A DNA stretch of 64,000 nt from the NCBI RefSeq assembly GCF_900115475.1, contig NZ_FOWP01000003.1:248001-312000 (forward strand), read 5' to 3'. Below are positions 34,612 to 42,172 of the stretch, one piece after another (within the stretch, counting starts at the first letter, position 1; each line of letters starts with the position of its first letter). This DNA comes from Ectopseudomonas composti (lineage in GTDB: Bacteria; Pseudomonadota; Gammaproteobacteria; Pseudomonadales; Pseudomonadaceae). The notes beneath the pieces are model-generated. The model was not told the origin of the DNA. It did not search any database and was given only the letters and a program-made list of their open reading frames with translations. Both the position numbers and the translations under genes were made by a program.

Positions 34612-35679
34612 ATGAGCTATTTTCAACAGCGCCGCGAGGCGTTGCCGGGATCGGCTTGCCTGAAGAAAACCCGGATCGTCGAAGACATTCGCGCGGTGGC
34701 CGCTGTCGCGTTGCAGCACGCTGCCGCATTGGTGCCGGAGCTACTGCCGGAAGGCACCCGCAAGAGCAGCGAATGGGTTGCCCGCAACCCCACGCGAGCC
34801 GACCGACAGGCCGGGAGCTTTTCGGTTTCCCTGGTGGACGGACGCTGGCATGACTTCGCCTGTGGCGACGGCGGCGGCGACTTGGTGTCGCTGGCCGCCT
34901 ATCTGTGGGGCGTGAATCAGGCGGACGCCGCGTGCGACCTGGCCCGCCGGCTTGGGCTGCGCCTCCACGCGCTGGATGGGCGGCAGGACACTGGCGATAG
35001 TCACGACGACGGCCAACGTCGGCGGTTGGCGGCGGCAAGGCTGGAGGCAGAGCAGCGTACCGCCCGCGAGGCCGAGCAGAAACGCCACAAGCAACAGACC
35101 GCCGCCGACTTCGCTCGCCGACTGTGGCAGGCCAGCGCCGCCGCCAACCCGGCGCACGCCTATCTGGCGGCGAAGCGGTTACACGCCCAAGACCTGCGCG
35201 AGTATCGCGGCGAGCTGCTTGTGCCGTTGCTCAACACTGCCGGCGAGCTGGTGAACCTACAACGTATCGGCGCCGACGGCGGTAAGCGCTTTCTGTTTGG
35301 CGGCCAGGTGCTGGGCGCCTTCCACCTGCTGGGCCAAGTCGAGCCGGGGCGGCGCTTGTTCGTCTGCGAGGGCTGGGCGACCGGCGCCACGCTGTTTGAA
35401 CACTACGAAGGCGCCGATGCCGTGGTATGCGCCATGAATGCCGGCAACCTGCGCCCGGTAGCCCAGGCCCTGCGCGCCAAGTACGGCAGTCTGATTGAGC
35501 TGGTAATAGCCGGCGACGACGACCGCCTAAGCGATGGCAATCCCGGCCGTACGGCTGCCGATGCTGCCGCCCTGGCGGTCGGGGCCATGGTGGTGTTCCC
35601 CGAGTGGCCGGCGGGCGCGCCACTGGAACTGTCCGACTTCAACGACCTGCACTGCTGGGACGCTGCCCATGACCGATAG
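34612..35679 (+). CDS. Toprim-domain primase-like protein
   Basis: This 355-residue protein has an N-terminal region resembling the zinc-binding domain of P4/TraC primases (DFACGDGGGDLVSLAAYLWG), but without the four metal-binding Cys/His. A charged helical linker rich in Ala, Gln and Arg spans about residues 140-170. The C-terminal Toprim domain has LFVCEGWATGATL (the catalytic Glu) and VIAGDDDRLSDGNPG (the DxD pair). Family members make primers for element replication. It overlaps the helicase gene by 11 bases. Confidence 0.85.
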   Translation: MSYFQQRREALPGSACLKKTRIVEDIRAVAAVALQHAAALVPELLPEGTRKSSEWVARNPTRADRQAGSFSVSLVDGRWHDFACGDGGGDLVSLAAYLWGVNQADAACDLARRLGLRLHALDGRQDTGDSHDDGQRRRLAAARLEAEQRTAREAEQKRHKQQTAADFARRLWQASAAANPAHAYLAAKRLHAQDLREYRGELLVPLLNTAGELVNLQRIGADGGKRFLFGGQVLGAFHLLGQVEPGRRLFVCEGWATGATLFEHYEGADAVVCAMNAGNLRPVAQALRAKYGSLIELVIAGDDDRLSDGNPGRTAADAAALAVGAMVVFPEWPAGAPLELSDFNDLHCWDAAHDR

Positions 35680-37573
35680 GCCAAGCCAAACGGAGCCGGG
35701 CGAGACATTTGGGGCGGCCGGCCAGGGGGAAGCGACGCCCAGCGGCAAGCGGCCGAGCAAACCCGCCAGCAAGCCCGCGCCCAAGAAGCGCAAGGCGAAG
35801 ATCAAGCACCCCACGGTTACGCCGGCCCGGCCGAGCTGGGCCACCTATGCCAGTTGGGTACAGACGCGGCAAGGCCACGTCCTGGCCCCCGGCCTTTACT
35901 TCCACGGCATCCGCGACGATGCGGAAACCGACACGCTGGTTTGTTCGCCACTGGAGGTGCTGGCTATTACCTGCGATGAGCGCGGGGAGAACTTCGGCCG
36001 ACTGCTGCACCTGCTGCCCAAAGGGGCGAGCGCCTGGAAGCAGTGGGCGGCACCGATGGAGATGCTGGCCGGCGACGGCGCCGAGCTGCGTGCGGTGCTG
36101 CTCAACATGGGCGCAACCATCCCGCACAAACAGCGGCAAGCGCTGATGGACTACCTGATGAGCAGCAGCCCGGAACGCCAAGCCATGGCGGCGACGCGCA
36201 CCGGCTGGTATGGCCCGGCACTGTTCGTCATGCCGCGCCGAGTCATCGGCGGCGGTGACGTGGTGTTTCAGTCGACCGAGGCCGGCGGCCATGAATACGA
36301 CACGGCCGGCGACCTGGCCGGCTGGCAGGCCGAGGTGGCCGCCCGTTGCCTGGGTAATCCGGTGCTGATTCTTGCCGTCTGCGCGGCCCTGGCCGGGCCT
36401 TTGCTGACCCTGCTCGACGCCGACGGCGGCGGCTTCCACCTGCTGGGCGATAGTTCCAGCGGCAAAAGCATTGCGCTGGCCGTGGCCGCCAGCGTGTGGG
36501 GTAAACCGCGCGACTTCCTTCGCACGTGGAACGCCACCAGCACGGGACTGGAGGGCGTGGCCACGCTGCGCAATGACACCCTGCTTGTGCTCGACGAAAT
36601 CGGCGAAGCCAAGCCCCAGGATGTGGGCGGGATCATCTATGCCCTGGGCAACGGCACCGGCCGCCAACGCGGCAAGGTGTCGGGCCTGCCCCGCCAAGTG
36701 CAGAAGTGGCGGGTCATGGTGCTGTCCAGCGGCGAGCTGACCATGAGCAAGCACATGGAAAGCGCCGGAATGCGCAGCAAGGCCGGCCAAGAGCTGCGCC
36801 TATTGGACGTGCCCACCTATCGCCGCTATGGCGCCTATGACAACTTGCACGGCCTGGGCCTGCCCCATGAGCACACCAGCGAGGATGGCCGCAAGGGTGC
36901 CGGCCGGGCATTCGCCGACACCCTCAAACGCGCGACGGCGCAACACTACGGCCAACTTGGGCCGGCCTTTGTCGAGCTGCTGGTGGCACGCGAGCCGACT
37001 GCCGAGGCCGCCGCCGAGCTGGAAGCCTTGTTCGCCGACATGCGCCAGGGCTTCCCCATCGGCACCGGGCAGGATGCGCGGGCGGCGGCGCGATTCGCCA
37101 TCGCCGCCCTGGCTGGCGAGCTGGCCATACAGGGCGAGTTGCTGCCGTGGGCGCAGGGCACCGCCATCGCCGCGATGCGGGAACTGTTCGGCGCTTGGGC
37201 CGAGTTCCGGGGCCGTGGCCAGTCCGAAGACGCCAAGATCATGCGGGCGGTGTCCACCTTCATCGACCGCCACGCCGCCCGCTTCGCCAACATCGACGGT
37301 ACGGACGGCGCCGCCGTGCATGACCGCGCCGGCTGGTATCGCGCCCATGGCGACGGCCGCCTCTACCTGTTCACCGCGCAGGCGCTGGCCGACGCCGCCC
37401 AGGGCTTCGATACGCGGCGCGTGCTGGCCTGCCTCGACAATGCCGGCGCCATCGCCGAACGCGACAACGACCGCGACGGCCGCCTGACCAAGCGTGTGCG
37501 GGTCAAGGGTGAAGGCGTCGCGCGGGTCTACGTGGTCAATCCCGCCGCCTTGCTGGCCGCCTTGGAGGAATAG
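35669..37573 (+). CDS. DUF927-family replicative helicase-like protein
   Basis: This 634-residue protein has a basic N-terminal tail (PSKPASKPAPKKRKAK). The DUF927 ATPase domain has Walker A GDSSSGKS at residues 260-267, Walker B LLVLDEIGEA, and a sensor-like VMVLSSGELTM. DUF927 proteins are the helicase partner of Toprim primases in islands and satellites. The start at 35669 lies inside the primase gene. A longer in-frame ORF is the shadow of the primase. Confidence 0.88.
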   Translation: MTDRPSQTEPGETFGAAGQGEATPSGKRPSKPASKPAPKKRKAKIKHPTVTPARPSWATYASWVQTRQGHVLAPGLYFHGIRDDAETDTLVCSPLEVLAITCDERGENFGRLLHLLPKGASAWKQWAAPMEMLAGDGAELRAVLLNMGATIPHKQRQALMDYLMSSSPERQAMAATRTGWYGPALFVMPRRVIGGGDVVFQSTEAGGHEYDTAGDLAGWQAEVAARCLGNPVLILAVCAALAGPLLTLLDADGGGFHLLGDSSSGKSIALAVAASVWGKPRDFLRTWNATSTGLEGVATLRNDTLLVLDEIGEAKPQDVGGIIYALGNGTGRQRGKVSGLPRQVQKWRVMVLSSGELTMSKHMESAGMRSKAGQELRLLDVPTYRRYGAYDNLHGLGLPHEHTSEDGRKGAGRAFADTLKRATAQHYGQLGPAFVELLVAREPTAEAAAELEALFADMRQGFPIGTGQDARAAARFAIAALAGELAIQGELLPWAQGTAIAAMRELFGAWAEFRGRGQSEDAKIMRAVSTFIDRHAARFANIDGTDGAAVHDRAGWYRAHGDGRLYLFTAQALADAAQGFDTRRVLACLDNAGAIAERDNDRDGRLTKRVRVKGEGVARVYVVNPAALLAALEE

Positions 37574-37575
37574 CC

Positions 37576-37830
37576 ATGGCAGACCAGAAATCGCCAACCG
37601 GGAAACCCCGGGTCACACCGGGAACAAACCGCCAGGTCCAGCAAGCGCGGGTCTTTGCGGGCGCCGTTGCTGGGTCACAGACCGGGAACACACCGGGAAC
37701 AGCGGCCAGGCTTTTTGTTCCCGGTGTTCCCGGTGTTCCCGGTCAAAACCAATACCGGGAACAGCTACAGCCCCCGTCGTTGCTGGTTGTTCCCGGTGTT
37801 CCCGGTGTGACCCAGGCCAACAGCAGGTAG
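37576..37830 (+). CDS. Short repeat-encoded ORF, possible N-terminal part of the next gene
   Basis: ATG 37576 follows GAGGA and starts 2 bases after the helicase stop, the best initiation signal in this stretch. The 84-residue product MADQKSPTGKPRV... is low-complexity with VPGVPGVPG and VPGVPG, because the 9-bp repeat described below is read in this frame. It ends at 37830, whereas the better-looking protein sequence continues in the frame one base back. Either this is a complete short protein, or it joins the downstream frame by a -1 shift. Confidence 0.4.
   Translation: MADQKSPTGKPRVTPGTNRQVQQARVFAGAVAGSQTGNTPGTAARLFVPGVPGVPGQNQYREQLQPPSLLVVPGVPGVTQANSR
37597..37813. repeat. Nonamer repeat cluster (ACCGGGAAC / GTTCCCGGT)
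   Basis: ACCGGGAAC occurs at 37617, 37681, 37692 and 37754. Its complement GTTCCCGGT occurs at 37717, 37726, 37735, 37789 and 37798, and an ACCGGGAAA variant is at 37597. The outer copies are part of a perfect 17-bp inverted repeat, GGGTCACACCGGGAACA at 37610-37626 and its complement at 37797-37813. Three copies at 37717-37743 are head-to-tail without spacing. The layout recalls iterons of a replication origin, and it lies just after the helicase gene. Confidence 0.7.
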
Positions 37831-38339
37831 CGCGCTGCAATGGACCAGCGAAAACGGCGCCGCTCGACTTGGCGGCCCTGGGCGCATTCGTTCGGCGGTC
37901 GCAACCCGTCACCAACAACGCAGAGCACGGCAGCCCCTCGAATCTGCCCGCCGCGCAGTGGCTGGAACTGCTGGCGGCCGTGCTGGGTTGTTCGCCTGAC
38001 TGGTTGCTGGAAAGCGGGCGGGTGGATGCCGACGACCTCGCCGCGCGCGGGCGTATCAGTGACGCCGCCCGGTTGATTCGCTCGCACGGCTGGACAACGC
38101 CACCGCGCCCGCTGCGTTCGCCGACACCGGCCGGCGATGCCAGCACCACCGCAGCATCGCCTTTGCCCTGGCTGGTGGCCCGCGACGCCTACCTGAGCCA
38201 CGTCATGGCGTGCGGCATCTGTCGTGCCCACCTCCCCAAATCCCCCACGCACTGCCCGGCCGGCGCCGAGCTGCGCACGCACTACGACCAGCAAACCACA
38301 CGCCATATCACCTCAACCCTGGAGACTCCCCATGTCTAA
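37830..38339 (+). pseudogene. Uncharacterised element protein with start/frame conflict
   Basis: The reading frame ending at 38339 looks genuinely coding from about 37850: LDLAALGAFVRRS, then SNLPAAQWLELLAAVLGC, and a C-terminal zinc-ribbon-like ACGICRAH..HCPAGAELRTHYD. There is no ATG or GTG start with a binding site. The frame is open upstream but its only ATG (37494) is deep in the helicase gene, and the nearest alternative is TTG at 37869. It may be the 3' part of the gene beginning at 37576, disrupted or recoded in the repeat tract. Its end overlaps the next recombinase start by 8 bases. Confidence 0.5.
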
Positions 38340-39567
38340 ATCCGTTGCCGTCAGCCTGTCCGAAGCCGCAATCAAGCGGCATGCAGGCGACAGCGCAATC
38401 ACCCAACTGCGCGACACCCAGCGTCCTCTGCGCTTTCGCTACCGCCAGAACCGCGAGCGGGGCAGTTTCTACGTCGTGACGCGCGCCCAGGGCAAAGAGC
38501 ACTGGCACAAGCTCGGCAACTATCCCGACCTCACCGTTAAGGCGGTGTTGTCGGTGCTGCCCAACGTCATGCAGCGCCTGGCCATCGAGCCACAATCGGG
38601 CGCGCTGTCCACGTCCGGTTGGTCGACCGTCGGCGAGGTGCTGGAGTGGTATACGCATCGCGTCGCGCACGACGGCAACCTGAGCAAGAACCGAAAGGCC
38701 ACGGCGCGCTCGGCGGTGAAGTGCCAATTGCTGCCCTGTCTCGGCGCGCTGCGCTTGGTCGAACTGAACCATGCCACGCTAGACACCAAGCTGATGTGGC
38801 CGCTGCAATCGCAATACAGCGTGGCGCATGTGCGCTTGGTGTTCGGTGTGCTCAAGGTCGCATTCAAGCAGGCCGCGAGCCTGGGCCTGATCGGCAAGAA
38901 CCCAATGGCCGACATGACCTTTACCGACTTCATCAAGACCAAGATCAAGCCGAAAGATGCGCGCTTGCGTCCGGTCGATTGTGAACGCCTGCTGGAGCAT
39001 TGGGCCGCCCGTTACCGTCACGAAACCACGGCGGTCGCCCTGGCGGTGCTGATGCTGGCCCACGGCACGCGGATCGGTGAAACCCGCCAAGCCAAGTGGC
39101 GGCACTTCGACCTGATCGGCAAGACCTGGCATATCCCAGCCGTCGACACCAAGACCAAGAAAGCCCACACCCTGCCACTCACCGCCCAGGTGTGCGCCTT
39201 CCTGGCCCGCTATCGTGCTAGCCAGGTGGCCCGAGGTTATGACGGCGCCTACCTGTTCCCCGGCGTGCAGGGCCGCCCCTTCAGCGAAATGCAGGCGCAG
39301 TTGGCGTTTACCGCGTTGTCGGGCGAGCAATGGACCAGCCACGACCTCAGAAAAACCGCGCGCACCGCCTGGGCTGACCTGGGCGTCGATTACCTGATCG
39401 GCGAGCTGCTGCTGAACCATGCGCTGAAGGCCCTGGACGTGACCTATATCCACACCACGGCCGAGGCACAGAAACGTCAGGCTCTGGAGCGCTGGCATGC
39501 CTGGCTCGATGAGCGCGGCTTTGCCGCCCTGCACAGTGCGACGGGGGCGACTGACGCCAGGACATAA
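38332..39567 (+). CDS. Second tyrosine recombinase of the element
   Basis: This 411-residue integrase-family protein has Arg247 (GTRIGETR), His337-x-x-Arg340 (HDLRKTART), a conserved His in LLNHALKA and nucleophile Tyr372 (VTYIHTT). All catalytic residues are present, so it is likely active. It begins inside the end of the preceding gene with GGAGA upstream and is transcribed with the replication genes, away from the att sites. It differs clearly from the P4-type integrase at 31670, especially in the N-terminal domain. It may resolve replicated forms or act on another site, which is inference. Confidence 0.88.
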   Translation: MSKSVAVSLSEAAIKRHAGDSAITQLRDTQRPLRFRYRQNRERGSFYVVTRAQGKEHWHKLGNYPDLTVKAVLSVLPNVMQRLAIEPQSGALSTSGWSTVGEVLEWYTHRVAHDGNLSKNRKATARSAVKCQLLPCLGALRLVELNHATLDTKLMWPLQSQYSVAHVRLVFGVLKVAFKQAASLGLIGKNPMADMTFTDFIKTKIKPKDARLRPVDCERLLEHWAARYRHETTAVALAVLMLAHGTRIGETRQAKWRHFDLIGKTWHIPAVDTKTKKAHTLPLTAQVCAFLARYRASQVARGYDGAYLFPGVQGRPFSEMQAQLAFTALSGEQWTSHDLRKTARTAWADLGVDYLIGELLLNHALKALDVTYIHTTAEAQKRQALERWHAWLDERGFAALHSATGATDART

Positions 39568-39582
39568 GCGAGACAGGCCAAC

Positions 39583-39622
39583 CCCAGCCCCTCCCGCCCA
39601 GGCCAGCGCCGGCGGGGCTGGG
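39583..39622 (+). terminator. Hairpin after second recombinase
   Basis: CCCAGCCCC at 39583-39591 pairs with GGGGCTGGG at 39614-39622 over a 22-base loop. It has no T-run, so termination is only possible. Confidence 0.4.
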
Positions 39623-39702
39623 CAGGAGGGTCAGAAATTGATTACAGGGGAGTAGGTATGAGGGCGTATTATCTCTGTCGAAACAGCTTTGCTGAATGTT
39701 GA

Positions 39703-40503
39703 CTAATCATCCGGCCATTCAATTTTTCTTAGTGCACTAATCTCTTTCTGAACAAAATCTGCGAAATCAAAGGTAATTGCCGTCCGCGTTCTATCGATTG
39801 CAGATTGATGAGAAAGTTCATCATTTATAAAACCGGGCGACAACATGTTGAGCAAGCTATCTAGGTGCTCTTCATTAAAACTCTTCGGCGCAAGAATGGA
39901 TGGGTCTTTCTTGGCGCGTTCTGGAAGTGTTTTGATATCTAGTAATGCTTGCTTTTGTGCTTCCTCCAGCTTGGCGGCTATGTTGTTGATGGTTAGTTTT
40001 AAGTGGGAGTTGTCAGTGCTGCTAAGGACTGTTTCTGATTTGCTTTTTTCTACTCTGTCCCTCAAGCATTGCGCTGCATCTATCTTCAGTATGCTGTCAC
40101 CAAGTTCATTACGATTTTCAGGGATTCTTGTTTTAGGTGGTTCCATGAGACCAGAGCAAAATGGTGCTGCATAGGCGATACCTTCGATTAGTTCTTGGCG
40201 GTCGCGCTTATAAAGTTCGCGCTCTTTAAACTCAAGATTAATGGTTGCTGCCTTTAATTTCTCATTGGTTTCATTTAGTTCAAGCTCTCGGCGAGCGATG
40301 CCTTCCTCCAGTGTCGCTACTTTGTATAGGGGAATTACTGTGAAATAAAACACGCCTATGGTAAGGGCGAACAAGCCAAACTGTGACATGTGGCTGATTC
40401 GCGAAAGCCATATGTCTAATGTGCTTGTGACGCTATCTGCTTGCGGCTCTCTAGAGCTGGAGGGGCTTCTTGATATGTTTTGTGTTTTTCTTTGGCGCTT
40501 CAT
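39703..40503 (-). CDS. Uncharacterised single-pass membrane coiled-coil protein
   Basis: This protein of 266 residues has a basic N-terminus (MKRQRKTQNISRS) and one membrane segment at about residues 42-62 (FGLFALTIGVFYFTVIPLY). A long charged heptad-like region follows to about residue 105, then a C-terminal domain with no motif I recognise. It contains two or three cysteines (FCSGLMEPP, AAQCLRD). It is AT-rich compared with the element backbone and transcribed opposite to it, which marks it as separate cargo. Function is unknown; element-borne membrane coiled-coil proteins are sometimes defence or exclusion factors. Confidence 0.7.
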   Translation of the reverse strand: MKRQRKTQNISRSPSSSREPQADSVTSTLDIWLSRISHMSQFGLFALTIGVFYFTVIPLYKVATLEEGIARRELELNETNEKLKAATINLEFKERELYKRDRQELIEGIAYAAPFCSGLMEPPKTRIPENRNELGDSILKIDAAQCLRDRVEKSKSETVLSSTDNSHLKLTINNIAAKLEEAQKQALLDIKTLPERAKKDPSILAPKSFNEEHLDSLLNMLSPGFINDELSHQSAIDRTRTAITFDFADFVQKEISALRKIEWPDD

Positions 40504-40628
40504 GTGGGGTCCGTTCCCAGAGTGGGCAGTTGCTAAAAACGCTATCAGAAAACCTATTAACAGGGGCAGACATTCGCTACCGCATCGCTAGTGCCGCAAG
40601 TGGGCAGGTTTCCTTACAGTGGGTCCCT

Positions 40629-40889
40629 CTAACCATTGATTCGACGTCCACGGTCGACAGGCCCGCGCGGTTCGCGAATTTTCCGGCCCGGCGAAATCGC
40701 TGCCTTTTGTCCACCTTTTTTGGACAGAAAGCAGGCAAATAGAGCACCTAACGCGTTGTTTTTCCTCGCATCTACCGCCTCATAGAAAGGTGGCAAGGTG
40801 GACATGGCAAGCACACCGCCGCAAGCCAAACACGCCACAACCCGTGCTGCCACCGGCTCTAGCGCGCATTCGGGGGGAGGGGTGGTCAA
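40629..40889 (-). CDS. Weak candidate gene near element right end
   Basis: The 86-residue ORF contains VVACLACGGVLAMSTLPPFY and a basic tail ending KIREPRGPVDRGRR. It looks like the short hypothetical proteins often called at island ends. No Shine-Dalgarno sequence is evident and its end overlaps a repeated 14-bp motif, so it may be non-coding. Confidence 0.25.
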   Translation of the reverse strand: MTTPPPECALEPVAARVVACLACGGVLAMSTLPPFYEAVDARKNNALGALFACFLSKKGGQKAAISPGRKIREPRGPVDRGRRING

Positions 40890-41030
40890 ATCCCTGTAAC
40901 CTCACAGACTCGACACCGAGCGCCTAGCCTTTTACACACGACCGCGAAATAAAAAATTCTGATGTCAGCCCATGCCTGTCTACTCAGTATCGTTACGCGT
41001 CACGCCTCCGCATACGAGGGTAGAGCCAGA

Positions 41031-41055
41031 TTTAGGGATACGTTTAGGGATACGC
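41031..41055. repeat. Arm-type repeats, right end
   Basis: The tandem TTTAGGGATACG pair plus C is identical over 25 bases to 31619-31643 at the left end, in the same orientation. It lies about 60 bases inside the right attachment repeat. Confidence 0.65.
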
Positions 41056-41113
41056 TTCTCTTTCGAGATGGATGCCGCTCAGTATTGGCGAGGCCTGTGG
41101 CTGACTGTTCGGC

Positions 41114-41152
41114 TCCGGCTTCGGCACCATTGACATGATTTCAGATGTTCCC
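41114..41152 (+). repeat. Right attachment repeat (attR)
   Basis: It matches 31491-31530 with one G missing (TTCGGCACCA instead of TTCGGGCACCA) and one substitution, and is identical over 22 bases at 41131-41152. Similarity continues at a lower level to about 41215, including the terminator hairpin. Confidence 0.75.
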
Positions 41153-41173
41153 ATATGACTCTGAAACCCAATT

Positions 41174-41200
41174 AAACCGGCCTCTGCAGCCGGTTTTTTT
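41174..41200 (+). terminator. Terminator hairpin in right repeat
   Basis: The stem AAACCGGC-ctctgca-GCCGGTTT is followed by Ts. This is probably the original chromosomal terminator of tRNA-Leu, displaced by the insertion. Confidence 0.7.
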
Positions 41201-41425
41201 GTGCCGTATGTTCCGGTATGTGTCTGTACGTATGCCTATTTTAGGTAGGGTTTTACCCCGTTAACACGGACACTTTCTAGTAAGTTCACACGGGTATCGT
41301 TTGGACAGAAAGCAAAGCCGCCAGGAGGCGGCTTCAATTGACGCACGGTAGAACTTGCTTTCGCCCTTTCTGCGTCGCTGGCTCAACTCAGAGTCAGACT
41401 CCTTGCCGGCTTAGCCGGTGATGGA

Positions 41426-41722
41426 TCAGGTATGGGCCGGGGTAGCGTGCAGTTCAATGCCCAGGGCATGCATGACCTTGATCACGGTATCGAACCGTGG
41501 TTGCGCGCCGGGGGCGAGGGCCTTGTAGAGACTCGCACGACCCAGGCCAGAGTCCTTAGCTATCTGCGACATGCCGCGTGCTTTGGCCACATGGCCGATC
41601 GCGCGGATCAGTTCATCAGTGTCGCCGTCGGCCAGGACTTGAGACAGGTACTCGCTGACTGCCTCTTCACTGTCGAGCAGCTCAGCCATGTCGAATGGGA
41701 TCAGGGTATGAGGCATGATCAA
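41426..41722 (-). CDS. HigA-like antitoxin (addiction module antidote)
   Basis: This 98-residue protein has a C-terminal helix-turn-helix: MSQIAKDSGLGRASLYKAL, then FDTVIKVMHALGIELHA, the pattern of the COG3636 antidote family. The N-terminal part (FDMAELLDSEEAVSEYLSQVL) is the toxin-binding region in relatives. It is the second gene of the pair, overlapping the toxin stop by 4 bases, the order usual for Hig systems. It probably represses its own operon. Confidence 0.88.
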   Translation of the reverse strand: MIMPHTLIPFDMAELLDSEEAVSEYLSQVLADGDTDELIRAIGHVAKARGMSQIAKDSGLGRASLYKALAPGAQPRFDTVIKVMHALGIELHATPAHT

Positions 41723-42012
41723 ACCTCCTTTGCCAGTTTCTTGGCCTGCCGGATATCAGCAGGTTGTGTGCTCTTGTCGCCGCCTACCAACAGGACAATG
41801 ACTATGCCGCCACGGACGGTGAAGTACAGGCGGTAGCCAGCGCCTACATCAATGCGCATTTCAGACACTCCATCACCTACAGACTTCACATCACCCAGGT
41901 TGCCCGCGGCGGCTCGATCAATACGGCGCGCGATTGCAACCTTGGCCTTGAGATCGCGTACGGCGGAGTGCCAGTTGGCGAAGGTCTTTGTCTGCTGGAT
42001 GAGGTATGCCAT
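41719..42012 (-). CDS. HigB-like RelE/ParE-superfamily toxin
   Basis: This 97-residue protein begins MAYLIQQTKTFANWHSAVRD and ends in the strand pattern MRIDVGAGYRLYFTVRGGIVIVLLVGGDKSTQ, characteristic of COG3657 toxins of the RelE fold, which cleave mRNA or inhibit translation. The start at 42012 is the family start; an in-frame ATG at 42021 is possible. A likely promoter lies so close upstream that the transcript may be nearly leaderless. It is coupled to the antitoxin. Confidence 0.88.
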   Translation of the reverse strand: MAYLIQQTKTFANWHSAVRDLKAKVAIARRIDRAAAGNLGDVKSVGDGVSEMRIDVGAGYRLYFTVRGGIVIVLLVGGDKSTQPADIRQAKKLAKEV

Positions 42013-42019
42013 GGGATGC

Positions 42020-42048
42020 ATTGTATCCGAGTGGAGACACTCTGCAAA
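42020..42048 (-). promoter_or_regulatory. Putative promoter of the toxin-antitoxin operon
   Basis: On the minus strand TTTGCA (42048-42043) and TACAAT (42025-42020) are separated by 17 bases. The expected start point falls at or within a few bases of the toxin ATG at 42012. Confidence 0.45.
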
Positions 42049-42172
42049 GTTCTGGCTGCTGGCAGGCGGCAACAGCCAGATTCCCGCTACCCATGGGGAA
42101 AGTTCATCCTGTGGTTTCCCCCGCTTGGGTGGTCGGGCCTGTTCTGGATGGGGCGCCTGGGGAGACGAGAGG

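Larger units (their letters stand above)
31508..41130. mobile_element. Small integrative element at tRNA-Leu(TAA)
   Basis: The roughly 9.6-kb block starts at the 3' end of tRNA-Leu and ends in a second copy of the tRNA end plus downstream sequence. It encodes a P4-type tyrosine integrase next to the tRNA, an AlpA-like regulator, a primase, a DUF927 helicase, a second tyrosine recombinase and two low-GC genes without recognisable function. No conjugation or capsid genes are visible, so it would depend on another element for transfer or packaging. It could be a phage satellite or a mobilisable genomic island. Exact ends inside the imperfect repeats are uncertain by a few bases. Confidence 0.8.
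40504..41425. other. Right end of the element and junction, no firm gene
   Basis: This 920-base stretch holds the right arm repeats, the right attachment repeat and terminator, and a small hairpin AAGCCGCC-agga-GGCGGCTT near 41315-41333. TTGGACAGAAAGCA occurs at 40720-40733 and again at 41301-41314. An 86-codon minus-strand ORF at 40629-40889 (MTTPPPECALEPVAARVVAC) is open but has no clear binding site; I rate it a weak gene candidate. Confidence 0.5.

Noticed and set aside
37597..37813. CRISPR array
   Set aside because: Repeats are only 9 bp, in both orientations and with irregular or no spacers, and there are no cas genes. No CRISPR-like array is seen anywhere in the window.
37494..38339. 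281-codon frame starting at the ATG at 37494
   Set aside because: The start lies 80 bases inside the helicase gene without a binding site, and the first 110 residues are an out-of-frame reading of helicase and repeats. Only the C-terminal part looks coding.
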